64,000 nucleotides of DNA from Mucilaginibacter mali (GCF_013283875.1 NZ_CP054139.1:62001-126000); one strand, 5' to 3'. Counted from the first letter of the stretch, positions 17,671 through 26,509 are shown. A program made the numbers and translations. Notes: generated by a model not told the origin, from the letters alone.

Positions 17671-19518
17671 CTACCTTTCCTCATTCTCCTCTTCAAACGC
17701 TGCCTTTAGCTGCTTCTTTGCCTCCTTTACCCGCTTTCGCTCGGCGCGGCGCTCCCTGCGTTCGGCTTTTTTTATTTTGTGTTCTTCCTTTTTAACCTTG
17801 CGTTCGGCTATTTGGGTTTTTATCTCTTTCTCCTTTTGCTCGCCGTAGCCGGCGGATGCGCGGATACCGGTAAGCAGGGTTTTCCAGATGGTTTTAAAGA
17901 AGGCGTACTCGGGTGGGCGCCGATAGTTTACATAGTACGACCGGGGCGCTTCGCCGGGAGTATCGGGGTTGTTGTGTTTAATGATCATCGCGTTGGCAAA
18001 AAGCGACTCGATGGTCATATGTTTTAGCTTTTTTTGGATGGTATCGGGTTTCAGCAGGGTAACTTTCAGGTCGTTGTATAAAACGGTTACGCGCCCATGG
18101 GCTGCATTTTTATCGCCGCTGATATTAAAATCGAAGCTTTTTAACTTGCCGCCGTTTATTTTCACCATGGCCAGCGTCATAGCTGCCGGGTTTACAATTT
18201 GCAGGTTGATGGGATCCAAATGCCCTTTGTAACTGTAACCCAGGTTAGGGTCGGCCATGTCGAATTTCAGATCGACATACAGCTTGCCCTTATTCATAAA
18301 GTACGACTGCAGCGAGATAATGCAATCTTTGTTCTTCGTCAGCGCATCGGCATTTGTGGTTAAATTTAAAATGCGGCAAGTGGTGTTGTTAAAATCAACA
18401 TAACCCAACTTGTGCGATTTTACGTTCAATTCGGTATACTTTATATTAATGCGCCGCAGCAAAACCGAGTCGATGTTCAAATCGGTTTTAAGCCGGTAAA
18501 TACCCGCGTTGGGAAAAGATGCCGAGCGGTCGGCTAATAGCTGATCCGGGTCAGGCAATTGCGGCCGGGAGAATATGCCAAGCCGCCCGCCCGAAAGGAT
18601 CATGCTTGATGCGCTAAACCGGCGATATTTATAATAACTTAAATAGTTGAAATGATTCATCTGCAATGAATCGATATGCATGGTAAAGCGGTCGTGCTTG
18701 CTTTTATCAAAAAACTGGTTGGGGTTGGCGGCTTCCAGGTCAATATCCTCGGCGTTTATTTGCGATGTACGGGTAGATAGCTTTAGCAGCTTCATTTTGT
18801 AGTTGTACAAGCCGTTGCGGGTGGTGCCGCTAAAGTTATTCAGTTCGGTGGTGATATCCCGGCAATATAAAAATCGGCTTTTATCGGTCATTGATAACGA
18901 ATCGATAAGCATATCGGTAGCGCTCAGGTTCATTTCCTTTAGTTCGGATATGGCTACCTTATTGCCGCTGTAATCCTCGTACTTAAACTTCACATCGTTA
19001 AGCCCGATATGCCCCACATGTACCGAGCGGAGGGTTTTTGAGATCCGCTCGTAAAGCGTGCGGTTATCCTTTGTGGTGGTATCCTTAGTATGATTAAGCT
19101 GGTAACTAAGGTTAAACTCGGGCGCGCTGAGGACGATCTCGTCTATATCCAGCTTGCGCCCAAAATACAGGCTGATAGGATGGATATAGGTTAGCGCAAG
19201 TTTTTTAATGTGGATATGATACAGGTTATTGGGGCCTATGCCTGCTTTCTTTAGCCGGTTGTAAACATTGGTGTCGGGTTCCAGATCGATGTTGTACATC
19301 ACGATCTTCCGCTGGAAGATGTGCACATTGGCATCGGTAAAGCTAACATGGTACAAACTATCCGAACTACTAAGCACCATGCTTTTTACCGTGCGGCCTA
19401 AAATTGGCGAGAAGTAAAAGTTGATGAACAAACCCGCGGCCAGCACAATTAGGGCTATCGCTATCATAATGCGCGCTGTTATGCGCTGCCATCTGTGCTT
19501 CAAAAATTGCAGGTTCAT
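17671..19518 (-). CDS. AsmA/DUF748-like membrane-anchored envelope protein
   Basis: 615 residues. One N-terminal membrane helix (ARIMIAIALIVLAAGLFINF) anchors a long periplasmic region of beta-rich repeats that reads like the AsmA/TamB/DUF748 group (KAGIGPNNLYHIHIKKLALT, DIDEIVLSAPEFNLSYQLNH, HVGHIGLNDVKFKYEDYSGN). Proteins of this group bridge inner and outer membrane and are implicated in lipid transport or outer-membrane assembly; the family assignment is by pattern only. The last 50 residues are an unusual, strongly basic and acidic helix (KKEEHKIKKAERRERRAERK) likely to be coiled. Convergent with sprA. Start set at the ATG at 19518 before the basic N-terminus. Confidence 0.7.
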   Translation of the reverse strand: MNLQFLKHRWQRITARIMIAIALIVLAAGLFINFYFSPILGRTVKSMVLSSSDSLYHVSFTDANVHIFQRKIVMYNIDLEPDTNVYNRLKKAGIGPNNLYHIHIKKLALTYIHPISLYFGRKLDIDEIVLSAPEFNLSYQLNHTKDTTTKDNRTLYERISKTLRSVHVGHIGLNDVKFKYEDYSGNKVAISELKEMNLSATDMLIDSLSMTDKSRFLYCRDITTELNNFSGTTRNGLYNYKMKLLKLSTRTSQINAEDIDLEAANPNQFFDKSKHDRFTMHIDSLQMNHFNYLSYYKYRRFSASSMILSGGRLGIFSRPQLPDPDQLLADRSASFPNAGIYRLKTDLNIDSVLLRRINIKYTELNVKSHKLGYVDFNNTTCRILNLTTNADALTKNKDCIISLQSYFMNKGKLYVDLKFDMADPNLGYSYKGHLDPINLQIVNPAAMTLAMVKINGGKLKSFDFNISGDKNAAHGRVTVLYNDLKVTLLKPDTIQKKLKHMTIESLFANAMIIKHNNPDTPGEAPRSYYVNYRRPPEYAFFKTIWKTLLTGIRASAGYGEQKEKEIKTQIAERKVKKEEHKIKKAERRERRAERKRVKEAKKQLKAAFEEENEER

Positions 19519-19732
19519 TTAGTTAACAGGGGCGATTTTTATTAAGCCGTTTTGCAGCGGTTGTGTAAAACGGTTATAACCTAATGCAATATTACTGATT
19601 TTGAACGAGCACCGGGCGCCCCATCTCCGCTTTTTGTTATAAGCGGCTGTTTTAGAAATAGGGATAAAGCCACGTAAACCGCGATTTTGTTAATTGGCTG
19701 ACAAACTGTCACGCTTTATTTAAAAGATTGTG

Positions 19733-19740
19733 TATTTTTG
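19733..19740 (+). promoter_or_regulatory. Bacteroidota -7 promoter box for miaB
   Basis: TATTTTTG, an exact fit to TANNTTTG, ends 18 bases before the miaB ATG. The -33 element is not obvious. Confidence 0.45.
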
Positions 19741-19758
19741 CGGGCTTAAGTTTTAAAT

Positions 19759-21249
19759 ATGATCGATCTGGTTATTCCCGACAAAACGCACGATGAAGAA
19801 AGACAAGGTGAGGCCCTGATGCTGGAGCCTGCAGAGGGGAAAAATAGCGGCCGCAAGCTGTATATTGAAAGCTATGGCTGCGCCATGAACTTTTCTGACA
19901 GCGAAATTGTTGCTTCCATTTTGCAGGAAAGCGGTTTTGAAACCACTAAGGATTATAACAATGCCGATGTGGTTTTCATCAACACCTGCTCTATCCGCGA
20001 GAATGCCGAACAGCGCGTACGTAACCGCCTGAAGGAATTTACCATCGCCAAGGTGAAGAACCCGGGCATGATAGTAGGTGTTTTGGGCTGCATGGCCGAA
20101 CGCCTGAAATCGAAATTTTTAGAAGAAGAAAAATTGGTTGACGTGGTAGTAGGCCCCGACGCTTACCGCGACCTGCCCAACCTGATAGATACCGCCGATG
20201 GTGGCCAGAAAGCGGTGAACGTATTGCTATCGCGCGAGGAAACTTATGCCGATATCAATCCCGTACGCCTGAACAGCAACGGTATCAATGCCTTTGTTTC
20301 TATCATGCGCGGTTGCGATAATATGTGCTCGTTTTGCGTAGTACCCTTTACCCGCGGCCGCGAACGCAGCCGCGAACCGCAGTCGATAGTAAAAGAATGC
20401 ACCGACCTGTTTAAAGCCGGCTACCGCGAACTGACCTTGCTGGGCCAGAATGTGGATTCGTATAAGTGGTCGAAGCCTCACCCTGCCCTCTCCAAAGGAG
20501 AGGGTTCTGATGTGCTGGCAGGCGAAGTCCTCTCCTCTGGAGAGGATTTAGGTGAGGCTCTAACCACCTTCGCCAACCTATTGGAAATGGTGGCGCTGAT
20601 CAGTCCGGAACTGCGCGTGCGTTTTTCTACATCGCACCCTAAGGATATTACCGACGAAGTGCTGCATACCATGGCCAAATACGATAATATCTGTAACTAT
20701 ATCCATTTGCCGGTACAATCGGGCAACAGCCGCGTGCTTGACCTGATGAACCGTACTTACGACCGTGAGTGGTACATGGAGCGCGTGGATGCCATCCGCC
20801 GTATCATCCCGGGTTGCGCCATCTCTACCGATATCATCACCGGTTTCTGCACCGAAACCGAGGAAGAACACCAGGAAACCCTGAGCATGATGGACTACGT
20901 GCAGTACGATTTTGCCTATATGTTCATGTATTCAGAACGCCCGGGAACGCTGGCCGCCAAACGTTATGCCGATGATATCCCGGAAGCTGTAAAAAGCCGC
21001 CGCCTGCAGGAAGTGATCGCTAAACAACAACAATATTCGCATGTGCGACTATTAAAGGAGATAGGCCAGGTACAGCGCGTGCTGATCGAAGGCTTCTCAA
21101 AAAAATCGGACAAGGACTACGCCGGCCGCAGCGATAAAAATGCCATGGTGATATTCCCGGTTGATGAAAGGTTTAAGCCGGGCATGTATGTTGATGTAGT
21201 TGTTGAGCGTTGCACAACAGCAACACTTATCGGCAAGATCGTTTCATAG
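19759..21249 (+). CDS. miaB: tRNA-2-methylthio-N6-dimethylallyladenosine synthase MiaB
   Basis: 496-residue radical SAM methylthiotransferase that adds the 2-methylthio group to i6A37 of tRNAs reading UNN codons. N-terminal UPF0004 domain with three cluster cysteines ([32 protein letters not shown]), radical SAM CxxxCxxC in [20 protein letters not shown], and a C-terminal TRAM domain ([12 protein letters not shown]). It is about 20 residues longer than E. coli MiaB. The excess lies at residues 239-267 (after YKWS), which are encoded by a palindromic repeat inserted in frame, described separately. All catalytic residues are intact, so the enzyme should be active. First gene of a block that continues to secG. 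Confidence 0.96.
   Translation: MIDLVIPDKTHDEERQGEALMLEPAEGKNSGRKLYIESYGCAMNFSDSEIVASILQESGFETTKDYNNADVVFINTCSIRENAEQRVRNRLKEFTIAKVKNPGMIVGVLGCMAERLKSKFLEEEKLVDVVVGPDAYRDLPNLIDTADGGQKAVNVLLSREETYADINPVRLNSNGINAFVSIMRGCDNMCSFCVVPFTRGRERSREPQSIVKECTDLFKAGYRELTLLGQNVDSYKWSKPHPALSKGEGSDVLAGEVLSSGEDLGEALTTFANLLEMVALISPELRVRFSTSHPKDITDEVLHTMAKYDNICNYIHLPVQSGNSRVLDLMNRTYDREWYMERVDAIRRIIPGCAISTDIITGFCTETEEEHQETLSMMDYVQYDFAYMFMYSERPGTLAAKRYADDIPEAVKSRRLQEVIAKQQQYSHVRLLKEIGQVQRVLIEGFSKKSDKDYAGRSDKNAMVIFPVDERFKPGMYVDVVVERCTTATLIGKIVS
20474..20559. repeat. 86-bp palindromic element inserted in frame inside miaB (family R4)
   Basis: Perfect 9-base terminal inverted repeats (AGCCTCACC at 20474, GGTGAGGCT at 20551-20559) enclose two inner hairpins: CCCTCTCC-AAA-GGAGAGGG on the left and CCTCTCC-TCT-GGAGAGG on the right. 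The left arm is the reverse complement, with a single difference over about 31 bases, of 52480-52510 in intergenic DNA. It supplies about 29 codons of miaB without a stop. Confidence 0.85.
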
Positions 21250-21279
21250 AATCAGGAGTATAGAGTCAAGAGACAAGAC
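21247..21279. repeat. Left copy of inverted repeat R3 flanking the four-helix-bundle gene
   Basis: TAGAATCAGGAGTATAGAGT followed by CAAGAGACAAGAC. Its reverse complement recurs, with small differences, at 21704-21736 on the other side of the small gene. It begins at the miaB stop codon: the TAG at 21247 overlaps the last bases of miaB. Confidence 0.7.
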
Positions 21280-21325
21280 AGGAACGCAGGTAAAGAAATT
21301 GTAAAAATCATAAACCTTAATAATC

Positions 21326-21691
21326 ATGAATCACAATTTTAAAAAACTAATGATTTGGCAACGAGCAATGGACTTAACTGACTACACGTTCGATTATTGT
21401 AAAAACATGCCGACTGACGAGCGTTATAATCTTATCGACCAGATCAACCGGTGCTCTTGCTCGATTCCGTCTAACATAGCTGAAGGTTCAGGGAAAAGCA
21501 CCCCGAAACATTTTGCCGAATTTTTATCGACATCATTATCATCGAGTTACGAACTTGAAACCCAGTTGCTGATCTGCGAGCGCAGGGCTTATGGAAAAGC
21601 AGATGCCCTTAAACGATGCCTGGAACTGGTTGTTGAAGTGCAAAAAATGATATTTAGTTTCAGAGAATACATTTTGAATAGCAAAGTGTAA
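21326..21691 (+). CDS. Four-helix-bundle protein (S23/IVS family, TIGR02436)
   Basis: 121 residues, predicted as a bundle of four helices. Family hallmarks seen are NFKKLMIWQRAMDLTDYTFD at the N-terminus and the signature DQINRCSCSIPSNIAEGSGK with KHFAEFLSTSLSSSYELETQ. Relatives were first found in intervening sequences inside 23S rRNA genes and elsewhere as free-standing genes; related proteins (bAvd) form ring-shaped pentamers. Molecular role here is unknown. It splits the miaB to secG block and is bracketed by inverted repeat R3, which suggests it entered as a unit. ATG at 21326 is the only sensible start. Confidence 0.88.
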   Translation: MNHNFKKLMIWQRAMDLTDYTFDYCKNMPTDERYNLIDQINRCSCSIPSNIAEGSGKSTPKHFAEFLSTSLSSSYELETQLLICERRAYGKADALKRCLELVVEVQKMIFSFREYILNSKV

Positions 21692-21703
21692 ATGTCATTC
21701 TAA

Positions 21704-21736
21704 TCTTGAATCTTGACTCTCAAAATCCTGATTCTA
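21704..21736. repeat. Right copy of inverted repeat R3
   Basis: CTTGAATCTTGACTCTCAAA then ATCCTGATTCTA, complementary to 21247-21279. It ends nine bases before the ATG of the sigma-54 activator gene and provides a TTG and open frame upstream that should not be mistaken for coding sequence. Confidence 0.7.
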
Positions 21737-21744
21737 TTCTACCT

Positions 21745-22992
21745 ATGGAAGTACAAGAAATTAAACAACGCTTTGGCATTATCGGCAACTCGCCGTTACT
21801 GAACAGAGCTATAGTTATAGCAAACCAGGTTGCACCTACCGATATCTCTGTTCTGATAACAGGCGAAAGCGGTAGCGGTAAGGAGGTTTTCTCGCAGATC
21901 ATCCACCAGATGAGCCCGCGTAAGCATGGTCCATTTATAGCGGTAAACTGCGGCGCTATCCCCGAGGGGACTATCGATTCGGAACTGTTCGGGCACGAAA
22001 AGGGTGCCTACACCGGTGCCGTTGGCGAGCGTAAAGGTTATTTTGAGACCGTTAACGGCGGTACCATATTTTTAGATGAAATTGCCGAAATGCCGCTGGG
22101 TACGCAGGCGCGCTTATTACGTGTGTTGGAATCGGGCCAGTTTATTAAAGTAGGTTCATCAAAGGTTGAGAAAACCAATGTGCGCGTAATAGCCGCCACC
22201 AACGTTGATGTTTACGATGCGGTAAAGAACGGCAAGTTTCGCGAAGATCTTTACTACCGCTTAAACACCGTACCGCTGAAGATCCCGCCTTTGCGCGACA
22301 GGAAGGAGGATATCTATTTGATCTTCCGCAAATTCACGTCAGACTTTACCGATAAATACCGTACCCCGCCTATCCACCTGGATGAGGGTGCGCAGCAGAT
22401 GTTAGTGAACTACTCGTGGCCCGGCAACGTGCGCCAGTTAAAGAACATGGCCGAACAACTCGCCGTGCTTGAACGCGACCGCACCATCACCGCGCAAACG
22501 CTGCTTAATTATATCCCGCTGGAAAATAATAGCCGCAACTTGCCTATGCGCCTGGATACCCAGCCCAAGGAAGATCTGTCGGAGCGCGACATCTTATATA
22601 AGGTATTGTTTGATATGAAGCGCGATATGGTGGAACTGAAGAAACTGGTGGCTGATATTATTGAACATGGCGGCGTATCACCAAGCTACGCTAACCACTC
22701 GCAAACCATTAACCAGCTTTACCGCGATATCGAACTGCCGCTGAACGATCATCACGAGCCGCCACAATTTACGCTGCAACAACCCGTTAATACAGTCGTA
22801 AATAACGATCAGCATTATAACATTACCCACAATGCCGAGGAGGTGGAGGAGTCGCTGTCGCTGATCGAAAAGGAGTCGGACCTGATACGCAAGGCGCTTA
22901 AAAAGCATAAAGGCAAGCGTAAACTGGCCGCGCATGAGCTGGGTATATCCGAACGTACCCTTTACCGTAAAATAAAGGAATTAAATTTATAG
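21745..22992 (+). CDS. Sigma-54 dependent transcriptional activator without receiver domain
   Basis: 415 residues. The AAA+ domain spans about residues 8-235: Walker A GESGSGKEVF, the sigma-54 contact loop GAYTGAVGERKGYFE, Walker B GGTIFLDEIAEM, and the arginine-finger region NVRVIAATNVDVYDAVKNGK. A glutamine- and asparagine-rich linker of about 130 residues follows, then a Fis-type helix-turn-helix at the C-terminus (RKLAAHELGISERTLYRKIK). There is no N-terminal receiver or sensor domain, so activity must be controlled otherwise. Start at 21745 (MEVQEIKQRFGIIGNSPLL); the frame upstream lies in repeat R3. It sits just ahead of lptE, an arrangement recurrent in this phylum; direct control of the envelope genes is inference. 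Confidence 0.93.
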   Translation: MEVQEIKQRFGIIGNSPLLNRAIVIANQVAPTDISVLITGESGSGKEVFSQIIHQMSPRKHGPFIAVNCGAIPEGTIDSELFGHEKGAYTGAVGERKGYFETVNGGTIFLDEIAEMPLGTQARLLRVLESGQFIKVGSSKVEKTNVRVIAATNVDVYDAVKNGKFREDLYYRLNTVPLKIPPLRDRKEDIYLIFRKFTSDFTDKYRTPPIHLDEGAQQMLVNYSWPGNVRQLKNMAEQLAVLERDRTITAQTLLNYIPLENNSRNLPMRLDTQPKEDLSERDILYKVLFDMKRDMVELKKLVADIIEHGGVSPSYANHSQTINQLYRDIELPLNDHHEPPQFTLQQPVNTVVNNDQHYNITHNAEEVEESLSLIEKESDLIRKALKKHKGKRKLAAHELGISERTLYRKIKELNL

Positions 22993-23001
22993 GCCATTTG
23001 T

Positions 23002-23541
23002 ATGATGAAAAGGATTATAGTTGTTTTGGTTTTATTTGCAATAATGGCTACGTATTCATCATGTTCGGTTACGTTAAACGGCGCGTCTATCCCTGCCGAG
23101 ATGTCGACGGTTGATGTAGAGTATTTTGATAACAACGCGCTGTTTGTAGTAAACAACCTTAGCCAAAACTTTACCGAGGCGTTAAAACAACGCATCCGCT
23201 CGCAATCGCGTTTAAGTATTGTGCGCACACCCGAAGCCGATGCGGTATTTTCGGGCGCGATTATTGCTTACAACATAGCGCCGGTATCGGTACAGGCAAC
23301 GGGTAACGGCAATACGCCGCCTATTGCAAATGCCAGCCGCTTAACCATTACGGTTAAGGTAAAATATAAGCCAAATAATAGCAAGAAGGGATTGGAGCAT
23401 GCCGAAGGCTATGAGCAGGAATTTACTAAAACGGCCGATTATACCGGCGATATCGGATCGCAGGAACAGGCTTTAATTTTAAATATAACCAAGCAGTTAA
23501 CAGAAGATATTTTTAACAAGGCTTTTGCAGATTGGAAGTAA
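23002..23541 (+). CDS. lptE: LptE-family LPS assembly lipoprotein
   Basis: 179-residue lipoprotein. Signal peptide with lipobox YSSC, lipidated cysteine at residue 21. The mature part matches the LptE fold: two helices packed on a beta sheet (MSTVDVEYFDNNALFVVNN, then LSQNFTEALKQRIRSQSRLS, ADAVFSGAIIAYNIAPVSV, RLTITVKVKYKPNNSKKGLE). LptE plugs the LptD barrel that inserts lipopolysaccharide into the outer leaflet. Starts nine bases after the activator gene stops and overlaps the next gene by ten bases, so the group is one operon. Start could be either of two adjacent methionines. Confidence 0.85.
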   Translation: MMKRIIVVLVLFAIMATYSSCSVTLNGASIPAEMSTVDVEYFDNNALFVVNNLSQNFTEALKQRIRSQSRLSIVRTPEADAVFSGAIIAYNIAPVSVQATGNGNTPPIANASRLTITVKVKYKPNNSKKGLEHAEGYEQEFTKTADYTGDIGSQEQALILNITKQLTEDIFNKAFADWK

Positions 23542-25376
23542 TTCGTAGCTTCAACCCCGTGGACGAGTATTTAAATAACAGGCAGAAGGAAATTTTACTT
23601 AAGTTATTGGCCAATCCGGCCGATACAGGCAGCGCCTACGCCGGTAGTTTGCAGGAGTTGGTTCGTGCTTATCCGCAGTCGGGTTTGTTTCGTGCCCTGC
23701 ACAGTCGCGCCCTTGGGCAAACCGTTCCGGTAGCAGCCGGCGCTTACTTTGATGGCCGCGCCCTGCATAAGATCATCAATCATAACGATGATCTATTGTC
23801 GGTTGATAACGCGCAGGTGATCCTCCAGGCACAAGGCATATCGCAAAACGGGCAGGCGGCATTGCCGGGCGCGCCAGTGGTTGCCGCATTGCCACCTCCT
23901 GTTACCGAAAAAATTGAACCGGTGCTTAGCGATGTGCCGCCACCAATACCTGAAATGTTTAGTACAGGTTGGCCGGGTGCGGATGAAGTGCCGCCGATAC
24001 CACCGATAGAAGATACACCTGTTATTGAAGATAAGCAGCAGCCTATTGCAGCTACTCCGGATGACGATTTAGGCCGCGCCCCGTGGGAAATGGACGACGA
24101 CGAAGATGGGATGCCGGCATCTGTAGCGCAGAAACCTGTAGCGCCGATGTGGGAACTGGAAACAACGGAAGCGATTGAAAACGCGCCCGCCCCATGGGAT
24201 ACCGATGAGGATGAAGACTGGCAAAATGCCGCTCCGGCCACTGAAGCACCAGCCCAACCACTTTGGGACCTGGATGAGGACGAGGAAATACAACCTGTAG
24301 CCGAAACCGCGCCGGTATACGGATCGGAACCTCCCCATTGGGAAAACCAACAACCCGAACCGGTTGCCGATGAGCAGCCTGTAGCCGTTGCACCGTGGGA
24401 TGAAATAGCTAACGAATATATTGCCGCCACGCCATCATATACCGAAGGAAGCCCGGTTGAAGATGATGTTTATGAAGAAATTTCGGGGATAGAGGATATT
24501 GGGATCATTCATCCGCAGGCACAGCCGGAAGTACCGGTTATTAACGATACGGAAATAGCGCATGCCGATGAGACGGCCCTGTTTGAAGCAGCATATAGCT
24601 ACGATCAGCCGGAACCGGTATACCAACAACCTGCAGAGGCCCAGTGGCAGGAACCTGCTGCCCCAGCCGAGCCTATCAAAACCGACGAGGCCGAAAGGTT
24701 GATCATGGGCAATATTGCCGCCACTGATTACTTTAAGTTTGATAAGGCATTTGGCGACAATAAAAAGCAGGAGGCCGAACCGGTACAGTCGCCACCCGCC
24801 GCTCAACCCATGCCGGCAACGCCTGTTGTACAGGCTGAAGCGAACAACGATCCGGGCGTATCTAAATATCATGACGAAAAAATGCCATACACCTTTAGGT
24901 GGTGGCTTGATAAAACCCGCATGGACCATGGCGCACTGTACCAGCCTTACGTAAAGGCGCCAATGAACAGGCCATCGCCTGTTAATCCGGGGAAACCAAA
25001 GGCAGACGAACTACAACAGCAGTACTTCGAAAATATCTTCCACCTGTCATCGGCAGAGGAACTGGTTCCCGATGCGACCGCCAATACGGTTGAGTTTGAT
25101 ATGCAAAGCAGGGAAGATCGTATCATTCAACGCTTCCTGGCCGAAGATCCGCAGATCCATCCACCGGTAGGCGAAAAACTGGATACCGAGAACAAGGCTA
25201 AGCGAAGCTCGGAAGACGCGTTTGATATGGTGACCGAAACGCTGGCCAAAATTTATGCCGACCAAATGCTATTTCCTAAAGCCATAGCCACTTACAAAAA
25301 ATTAATGTTGAAATTTCCGGAAAAAAGCCGTTACTTTGCATCCCGTATTGAAATTTTAGAAAAGAAAACGAATTAA
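23532..25376 (+). CDS. Acidic protein with tryptophan-acidic repeats and TPR-like C-terminus
   Basis: 614 residues, no named family recognised. The TTG at 23532 is the first start in a frame overlapping lptE; N-terminus MEVIRSFNPVDEYLNNRQKE is helical. Residues about 110-300 are a low-complexity region rich in Pro, Glu and Asp that carries six short W-acidic motifs about 17-25 residues apart (APWEMDDDED, PMWELE, APWDTDEDED, PLWDLDEDEE, PHWENQ, APWDEI). Acidic disorder continues to about 450. The last 50 residues (ETLAKIYADQMLFPKAIATY, then KKLMLKFPEKSRYFASRIE) form a TPR-like pair. No signal peptide or membrane helix, so probably cytoplasmic. Position between lptE and secG hints at envelope export. 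Confidence 0.8.
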   Translation: MEVIRSFNPVDEYLNNRQKEILLKLLANPADTGSAYAGSLQELVRAYPQSGLFRALHSRALGQTVPVAAGAYFDGRALHKIINHNDDLLSVDNAQVILQAQGISQNGQAALPGAPVVAALPPPVTEKIEPVLSDVPPPIPEMFSTGWPGADEVPPIPPIEDTPVIEDKQQPIAATPDDDLGRAPWEMDDDEDGMPASVAQKPVAPMWELETTEAIENAPAPWDTDEDEDWQNAAPATEAPAQPLWDLDEDEEIQPVAETAPVYGSEPPHWENQQPEPVADEQPVAVAPWDEIANEYIAATPSYTEGSPVEDDVYEEISGIEDIGIIHPQAQPEVPVINDTEIAHADETALFEAAYSYDQPEPVYQQPAEAQWQEPAAPAEPIKTDEAERLIMGNIAATDYFKFDKAFGDNKKQEAEPVQSPPAAQPMPATPVVQAEANNDPGVSKYHDEKMPYTFRWWLDKTRMDHGALYQPYVKAPMNRPSPVNPGKPKADELQQQYFENIFHLSSAEELVPDATANTVEFDMQSREDRIIQRFLAEDPQIHPPVGEKLDTENKAKRSSEDAFDMVTETLAKIYADQMLFPKAIATYKKLMLKFPEKSRYFASRIEILEKKTN

Positions 25377-25388
25377 TATAAAAAGAAA

Positions 25389-25745
25389 ATGTACATTTTA
25401 TTAGTGATCATTGCCATCCTGGTTTGCTTCCTGTTAGGTCTTATCGTATTGATACAGAACCCTAAAGGCGGTGGTTTAGCATCAAATTTTTCATCGTCAT
25501 CGCAACTAATGGGTGTGCAAAAAACCGGCGACTTCCTTGAAAAAGGCACCTGGGTTTTAGCCATCACTTTAATGGTATTATCGCTGGCTATTAACGTAAC
25601 TGCCAAAAGCGGTAACGGTAAAACTGCCGATCCTGCCCTGAAAGAGCAAATTGAGAAAGCATCAAAACCAACTGCACCGGTAGCTGCACCTGGCCTATTG
25701 CCAGCTCCATCAGCGCAGAAACCAGCTGACAGCACCAAGAAGTAA
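25389..25745 (+). CDS. secG: Preprotein translocase subunit SecG
   Basis: 118 residues. Two membrane helices (MYILLVIIAILVCFLLGLIV and GTWVLAITLMVLSLAINVTA) flank the conserved cytoplasmic loop with IQNPKGGGLASNF and the LMGVQKTGDFLEK segment. The tail is longer than in E. coli and rich in Ala and Pro, as in other Bacteroidota. SecG assists SecYE by changing topology during SecA cycles. Last gene of the operon, 12 bases after the previous stop, and followed by a strong terminator. Confidence 0.93.
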   Translation: MYILLVIIAILVCFLLGLIVLIQNPKGGGLASNFSSSSQLMGVQKTGDFLEKGTWVLAITLMVLSLAINVTAKSGNGKTADPALKEQIEKASKPTAPVAAPGLLPAPSAQKPADSTKK

Positions 25746-25766
25746 GGTTTGGTAAAAATATTTTTG

Positions 25767-25800
25767 AAACGGCCCCGGTTAACCGGGGCCGTTTTTTGTT
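25767..25800 (+). terminator. Strong Rho-independent terminator after secG
   Basis: AAACGGCCCCGGTT is followed immediately by its exact reverse complement and then TTTT, giving a 14-bp perfect stem ending in a T run. It closes the miaB-secG block. Confidence 0.92.
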
Positions 25801-25812
25801 TAAGCGCCTTCC

Positions 25813-25840
25813 GTCATCTTGAGTGATAGCGAAAGATCCC
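25813..25840. repeat. Half copy of repeat family R5
   Basis: GTCATCTTGAGTGATAGCGA followed by AAGATCCC, one arm of the palindrome that is complete at 52528-52612 and 57416-57499. Confidence 0.6.
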
Positions 25841-25916
25841 CGGCTTGCAATTCCCGTTTGCAAGGTAATTCATAAAAAAGTATATATTTAAACACCCTAC
25901 CCGGTACACCATTTAA

Positions 25917-26147
25917 ATGAGATCAGCCAAATTCTGGATAAAAGCGCTGTTGCTTACAGCCATTACAATTGCATGCATTGGGCACATGCTGTTTCTGGGT
26001 ATGATGGAGTTTTTAACGCGGCAGCAGGGTGCTGATATTACGTTTGCTTATTGGTGCCCGCTGGCTATACACATCACTATCATTTTAATATGCATATTGT
26101 ATTGGGTAAACAGGGTGCTTTATTGGTACAAGAATGGCACAGCTTAA
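25917..26147 (+). CDS. Small membrane protein
   Basis: 76 residues with two membrane segments (ALLLTAITIACIGHMLFLGM and WCPLAIHITIILICILYWVN) and a short basic end. No family recognised. ATG at 25917 begins MRSAKFWIK, a plausible positive-inside N-terminus. Five bases separate it from the next small membrane-protein gene, so the two are probably expressed together. Confidence 0.6.
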   Translation: MRSAKFWIKALLLTAITIACIGHMLFLGMMEFLTRQQGADITFAYWCPLAIHITIILICILYWVNRVLYWYKNGTA

Positions 26148-26152
26148 AAAAG

Positions 26153-26509
26153 ATGAATTATATATTTTACTGCATTTATAACACACAATATCTTGACGGG
26201 AAAAACAGGATTAATAAGACCCCATGGTTCACAGCATTTGGATTAATGGTAGCCGGAAGCGTTTCGTGGTTAATGGTTTTATTTGAAATTTATTTTTTCT
26301 ACATCTTAAAGAAAAATGTGCCGGCATCTTCAATGATCGGGGTGCTGACTATCTGCATTATCCTATTTGTGGTACATTATTACGTTTTCATAAGGGGTAA
26401 AAAATATGAGCGTATTTACGAACGATATAAAATAGTCGACAAAAAGAATCCTGGGATAGAGAAACTAATAGCTCTATTATATATAATTTTTTCGCTGCCG
26501 CAGGTTTAG
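26153..26509 (+). CDS. Small membrane protein ending in repeat DNA
   Basis: 118 residues from the ATG at 26153 (MNYIFYCIYNTQYLDG); the frame is open further upstream but inside the previous gene. Two or three hydrophobic segments (WFTAFGLMVAGSVSWLMVLF, EIYFFYILKK, MIGVLTICIILFVVHYYVFI) and a basic tail. No family recognised. The last residues (SLPQV) and the stop codon come from the first bases of the tandem repeat at 26494, so the C-terminus may have been changed when the repeat arrived. Confidence 0.55.
   Translation: MNYIFYCIYNTQYLDGKNRINKTPWFTAFGLMVAGSVSWLMVLFEIYFFYILKKNVPASSMIGVLTICIILFVVHYYVFIRGKKYERIYERYKIVDKKNPGIEKLIALLYIIFSLPQV

Noticed and set aside
21706..21744. Upstream TTG start for the sigma-54 activator
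   Set aside because: These codons lie in inverted repeat R3; the ATG at 21745 fits the start of the AAA+ domain.
23780..24430. 216-codon minus-strand Ser/Gly-rich frame
   Set aside because: Complement of the acidic low-complexity part of the 614-residue protein; serine-rich translation is the expected shadow of that codon use.
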